A DNA stretch of 64,000 nt from Aurantiochytrium sp. KH105 (Eukaryota; Sar; Bigyra; Thraustochytrida; Thraustochytriidae): the NCBI GenBank assembly GCA_003116975.1, contig BGKB01000019.1, forward strand, positions 248,001 to 312,000, given 5' to 3'. The stretch's first letter is position 1. The number at the start of each line of letters is the position of its first letter. A program made the position numbers and the translations under genes. Shown piece by piece: positions 59,701 through 64,000 of this stretch. A model generated the notes under the pieces. It did no database searches, had not been told where the DNA came from, and saw nothing but the letters and a program-made list of their open reading frames with translations.

Positions 59701-62700
59701 CGGCGAGGCGATTGGCTGAAGTGCGGAATATCGCGAGTGCCAAATCTCCGTACACCAATATGGGAAATCGTCTCCTGGTCTTACGTGGAGACGGTCTTAA
59801 AAAAAGAAGAAAAAATGCAGGTCATCTCTTGTTCTTTGTCATTGTTTTCGTGACCCCGCCTCCTTCAATGCGAGCTTCTGTCCTATGAGGTCCAGACTGG
59901 AGAGCGCGGACTGCGCGATGTCCAAATACAATTTGTCTTTTCCCAGCCGCTTGCTTTTCTGCAGCAACACGACTGGCGCTCCGAGTCCTTTGCATCGACT
60001 TTTTCCGTTGACTGGGGTCATCAATGGTCCCTACACCGCCTTTCTGAGGCCCGTCCATGTACTCTGTCTCGTCTAGAGCAGTCACTTCGGTCAAAAGGGC
60101 CTGAAGCCGACTCGAAGGCGCAGTTCGTGGTCGCTGCTGCATGTTATGATTCGAAGCAGAAGTGTCCCAAAGGGCTTGCAGCTTTGCTGGGTCCGCGAGA
60201 CAGACAAGCGCCACGTCGAGTTGATTTGTGGAGCTCGATCGAGGCAAGAGCTTTTCCGTTCGCACCCGCGCGCGCTGCAGATTGTCCGTCAATGCGAGCA
60301 TGACTCGATCCTTCTCACGCAAAGCAGAGCGCAAAGCTTCGCAGTCCGCCTTGCTATTTTCGAGCTTGCTGTTCAGATGAGAAAATTTGCGCTCGGACCG
60401 TCCAGCACGAATACTCACCTCATCCAAGGCTTGTCGATGCTTGCGCAGGACCTCGGCCCACTTGGATTCAAGCGGGGCAAGACGGGCAAGCTCCGCATTC
60501 ACAGCTCGTTGCACAGCAATACGATTCCGCGCCTCAAACTCTTTGCGTAAACGTTTCTCCAGGTCTGTCTGCATTGTCTCGGCGCACTTGCGCCGAATCT
60601 CTTCGCGCACCTCGCGCTCCAAGGTCTCCCGAAGCTCTTGCTCCATGCGCCCGCGCAGACGCTCCGTTTCCAGAAAGAAAACTTGATCCTCGACTACTTC
60701 GTTGTCTTTTGGGGTAGTTTCCATGCCATCCTCGGGTTCTGCAGAGTCATTCGTCGCTGTACGCGCTTGAGTCAGCCGTGACATGAACTGCGCAGCAGTC
60801 ATTTGTCGGGACGGAAGGGATTCGGGCGTCGCGTGCGAATCCTTCGACTCTTCATTTGCACTCTGCTCCAATTGCGCAGCAGCCGTGCGAACCGCCTCTT
60901 CTCGCTCCCGCGCGTGAGCCTCTCGTTCCTTTCTGAGCTGCTCCTCGGCTTCCTGGCGCTGCACGTCGAGCTCGCGATACCGCTGCTGCAATTTCGCATA
61001 CTCTTGCATGCCAAACTGAAGTTCTTTCACTTTGCCTGTCTCTACATTCATCTTTTGCTGCCAAATGCCAACCTGTTCCAAATGTTGGTTGGCCTCCTCG
61101 TGCCTCAGCATGCGCTCCTTTTCGAGGAAGGCCTCGCTTCGGCGCAAGTCGCACGTAAGCTCGATGTGCGCGGTCTTTAACTCAGCAAAATTTCTATGAC
61201 TCTCCGCGAGCTCGTGGGAGAGAGTGTCAGCATTTTGCTCTGCAATACAGCGTGCGTCTCGCTCAAGACCCATGTCCTGCTGACACGTGGCGAGATCCTC
61301 ACGGAAAACCTGGAGTACGGCCTCGGTGGATTCGAGCTTGGCCGCAAGACCATCTCTTTCACTTGTGAGCGTTCCAACCTGAGCGTCAAGCTCCTTGATT
61401 TGTTCGTCACGAGCTTCAACTTCTGCCTCGAGCTTTTCGACAGAGTCGAGTGCAACACGGAGCTGTTTCTGGAGAATGGCGATAAACATTTGAGCATTCG
61501 CGGATTTACCCTCGAGCTCGCCGGCCTGACTTTCCAGCTGGTCACGGAGCGACGTAATCTCCTGAACGAGCTCCTTACAGCGTGCTTCCAGCTCTTTGAG
61601 CTTTGCATTTTTGGTGAGCATCGTATTAGACAGTGCCTGAGTCTTGCGGCGCTCCGCGCCAAGATTTTGTTCTAGCTCGCGGCGAATAAGACCGTGCTCG
61701 TGATGAAGTCGACTCGTTTCGCGACGATGCGAAGCCTCTAGCCTTCGTTGAAGTTGGCTACGCTCCTCGGTCTGTCTCTTCCGTTCAGTCGCGACAAGGT
61801 CTGCGCCATGCCGCCGCGCGCGAGCAAGCTTGTCTTCATAGGATGCGCGAACGAAAGTAATATGCTCGCTCACAAGTTGCAGGCGTTCTGCAAGACATTG
61901 ATCCCAAGCTTCGCTTGCTTCGCTTTGGACTTTGTCGAGCCCGGTACGAAAAAGTTGTGCTTTATCGCGAAGCGTCTCGTAAAATGCATCGTTCACCAGC
62001 TGTCCGTGCAAAGCTGCAAGCTTGTAAATAAGCTGTGTCTCATTGCCGCGATTGTCATCATCGAAGACGCCATGGGCCAAGCTCATATTCTGCGCGACGG
62101 TTCGGGCATGGTCCTGAAGCTCGGCAATTCTTGCAAAGCACTGCTCGTCATGCGCAGCGTTTTCTAATACGACAGAGGCTGCGACGTTCCGCATTGCCTC
62201 GCTGGGCGCCTCGCAGTCACTCAAATCGGCACGAGCCCATATTTCGTGCACGCTTGTCGCACCTGCTTCGCTGCTTGGCATCTTGGCTAGTGCAACGACT
62301 CGAGGCCGCTCACCAGCTCATTCCTGGTGCAAGACAACCACCACCACCACGACCACCGCCCCTCTTCGAGATGAGGGCGGGCGTCAGCACGCACGCGCGC
62401 ACGCAGGTTTAGTTAGGTCAAGTCTTGGCTCAGCTTTTGGCCCTAGTAGTTCTGCCCGAACGCGACTTTCTAGTATACTTTCTCGCTCGGCGCCGGCCAG
62501 TCAGCTTGCGCGCGAAGTCACAGCGCGAAACCAGAGCCCGAGATTCCTCAGGCCCCAAGCATGCAAGCGAGCCAGCCCTGCCGGTCGCTGTCGCGCGCCG
62601 TCGAACGAAGCCGTGCTTTGCTTGCTTGCTTGCTTGCTTGCGGGGCCTTCGAGTTCCTCGCTTGACAGTTTCATCCCGCTCAGGCCATGCCATGCCAAGC

Positions 62701-64000
62701 CATGACCCGTCGCACACCCGATCTCCGCCGCCTCCCGCCGCCTCGCCGCCTCCGCGCGCGTCGCGCAGGCTCGCGCGGCCGCGACGCAGGGCCCGCGCAG
62801 CCGCGGCGCGCCGCGTCGAAGCGGTTCTGCATGCGCGAGGAGAAGGTCGCGCGAGCACGTGCCTTCGAAAATTCAAAACCATTTTCAAAACACAATCCGA
62901 CGCGGCCTCGCAGACCCGACTCGACGCGGCGCGACGCGACGCGACGCGACGGGACGCGACGCGGCGCGGCGAGACGGGACGCGACGCAACGCGAGCCCGG
63001 GGTGGACGTGCAGGCGCAGGCGCTCCGCGCGAGGAGAGGGCGGCGAGGTCCATTCCTTGCTGCACGTTCATTTCGGCCCGGCGCGGCGAGGCGCGGCTCG
63101 AGGAGGCGCGCGCGGGAGGGAGGATGCTGGTGGGCGAGCTCCTGGCGAGGCCGGTGTGCCACTTTCTGGGGTACCTGTACCCGGCGTACCAGAGCTACAA
63201 GGCGGTCAAGGCGAACGACCCGTCACTGCACACGCAGTGGCTAACGTTCTGGATCGTCAACACGTACTTTAGCTTTGCAGAGACCTTTGGGGATACCCTG
63301 CTGTCGTGGCTGCCGTTCTACTACGAAGCGAAAGTCGCAGTGCTCATCTGGCTCGTGGCGCCACAGTTTAAAGGCGCGACTAAAATCTATGAACGCGTGG
63401 TGGACCCCTACCTGCACCGCTACGAGAAGGACATCGACGCAAACCTTGACCACGTCAAGCGCCGGTCTGCGCGCGAACTGGGTAACCTCTCTCGCCTCGG
63501 CATCGAGCATTTGCGGTCGCACAGTGCCGAGTTCCTCCGGCTGGGCCAGAGCGTTCTCCTCAAGCAACTCGCCACCGAAGCCGCACAGCGCGACGAAGGC
63601 GTGGGCCAAACCAATGCCGCGACGTCCTCGTCGTCAGTGTCGGCCACCAGAGCGACCATTGTGAGGCTTGATAGCGACCTCGACGAGAATAAAATTGTCG
63701 ACGAACTTGATGCCGACTTTGGTCCTGACCTCCCGGACTCGGTCAGCAGTGACGAAAACGTTGACGAGAAGGATGACGATTACTTTGACAGCGACTGATG
63801 CAAAGCCATGATGCCCTTCAACTTGGCTTCCTTTCATGAGGTCGTTTTCTTGGAATCAATTTCTCTCACTGTGCACTGCGACTGGATGCCGTACGATTTT
63901 CCTGGAGACATACTATCTTATACCTATCAATGTAAAAATTATTTGGGACTCTTTTGCAGCATGCTCTTCCTCTTTCTTCTCGCATTGTCTCTCTTTGGGA

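Overview
This is a nuclear window of a unicellular, flagellated eukaryote. It carries IFT74, kinesin-14, AP-1 sigma, LST8, ERGIC/Erv41, NSUN5, cathepsin Z, an NCA2-family protein and an HVA22/REEP protein. Most genes are single uninterrupted ORFs, but some are split by short GT-AG introns of roughly 75-150 bp (clearest in AP-1 sigma, donor GTAAGT). Intergenic DNA is GC-rich and crowded with simple repeats, above all AAGC/GAGC tetramers just upstream of start codons. Intron poverty, ciliary genes and this leader style would suit a thraustochytrid-like stramenopile, but that placement is inference.

Layout. 1-2.9 kb: no gene, a degenerate ~175-bp tandem repeat and promoter-like low complexity. 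2.9-12.7 kb: two paralogous PHO80-type cyclins flanking a SWIM+RING protein and a soluble-adenylyl-cyclase-like protein with damaged catalytic sites. 13.6-18.5 kb: a four-transmembrane STING-like protein followed directly by a RADX-like multi-OB-fold protein. 18.6-24 kb: a spliced unknown gene divergent from a kinesin-14, which converges on cathepsin Z. 26.6-31.7 kb: NCA2, a helical-repeat unknown and a protein kinase. 33.8-41.5 kb: a compact block of cryptochrome/(6-4) photolyase, LST8, AP-1 sigma, IFT74 and ERGIC/Erv41. 41.5-54.3 kb: gene-poor, with small hypothetical genes and a 1,167-bp inverted-repeat DNA transposon. 54.3-64 kb: a second atypical kinase, a 685-bp assembly gap, NSUN5, a long coiled-coil protein and an HVA22/REEP protein.

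Most of these genes are independent housekeeping loci, not a cluster. The most notable content is the STING-like gene (13568-14827): four predicted N-terminal membrane helices and a C-terminal domain that follows the metazoan STING ligand-binding domain, in what looks like a protist. The neighbouring RADX-like gene is a further family known mainly from animals. No cGAS/CD-NTase gene was seen in the window, so any pathway is inferred.

Starts were placed at ATG codons chosen by homology or context. Intron positions come from reading splice motifs and frame continuity by eye, without transcript data.
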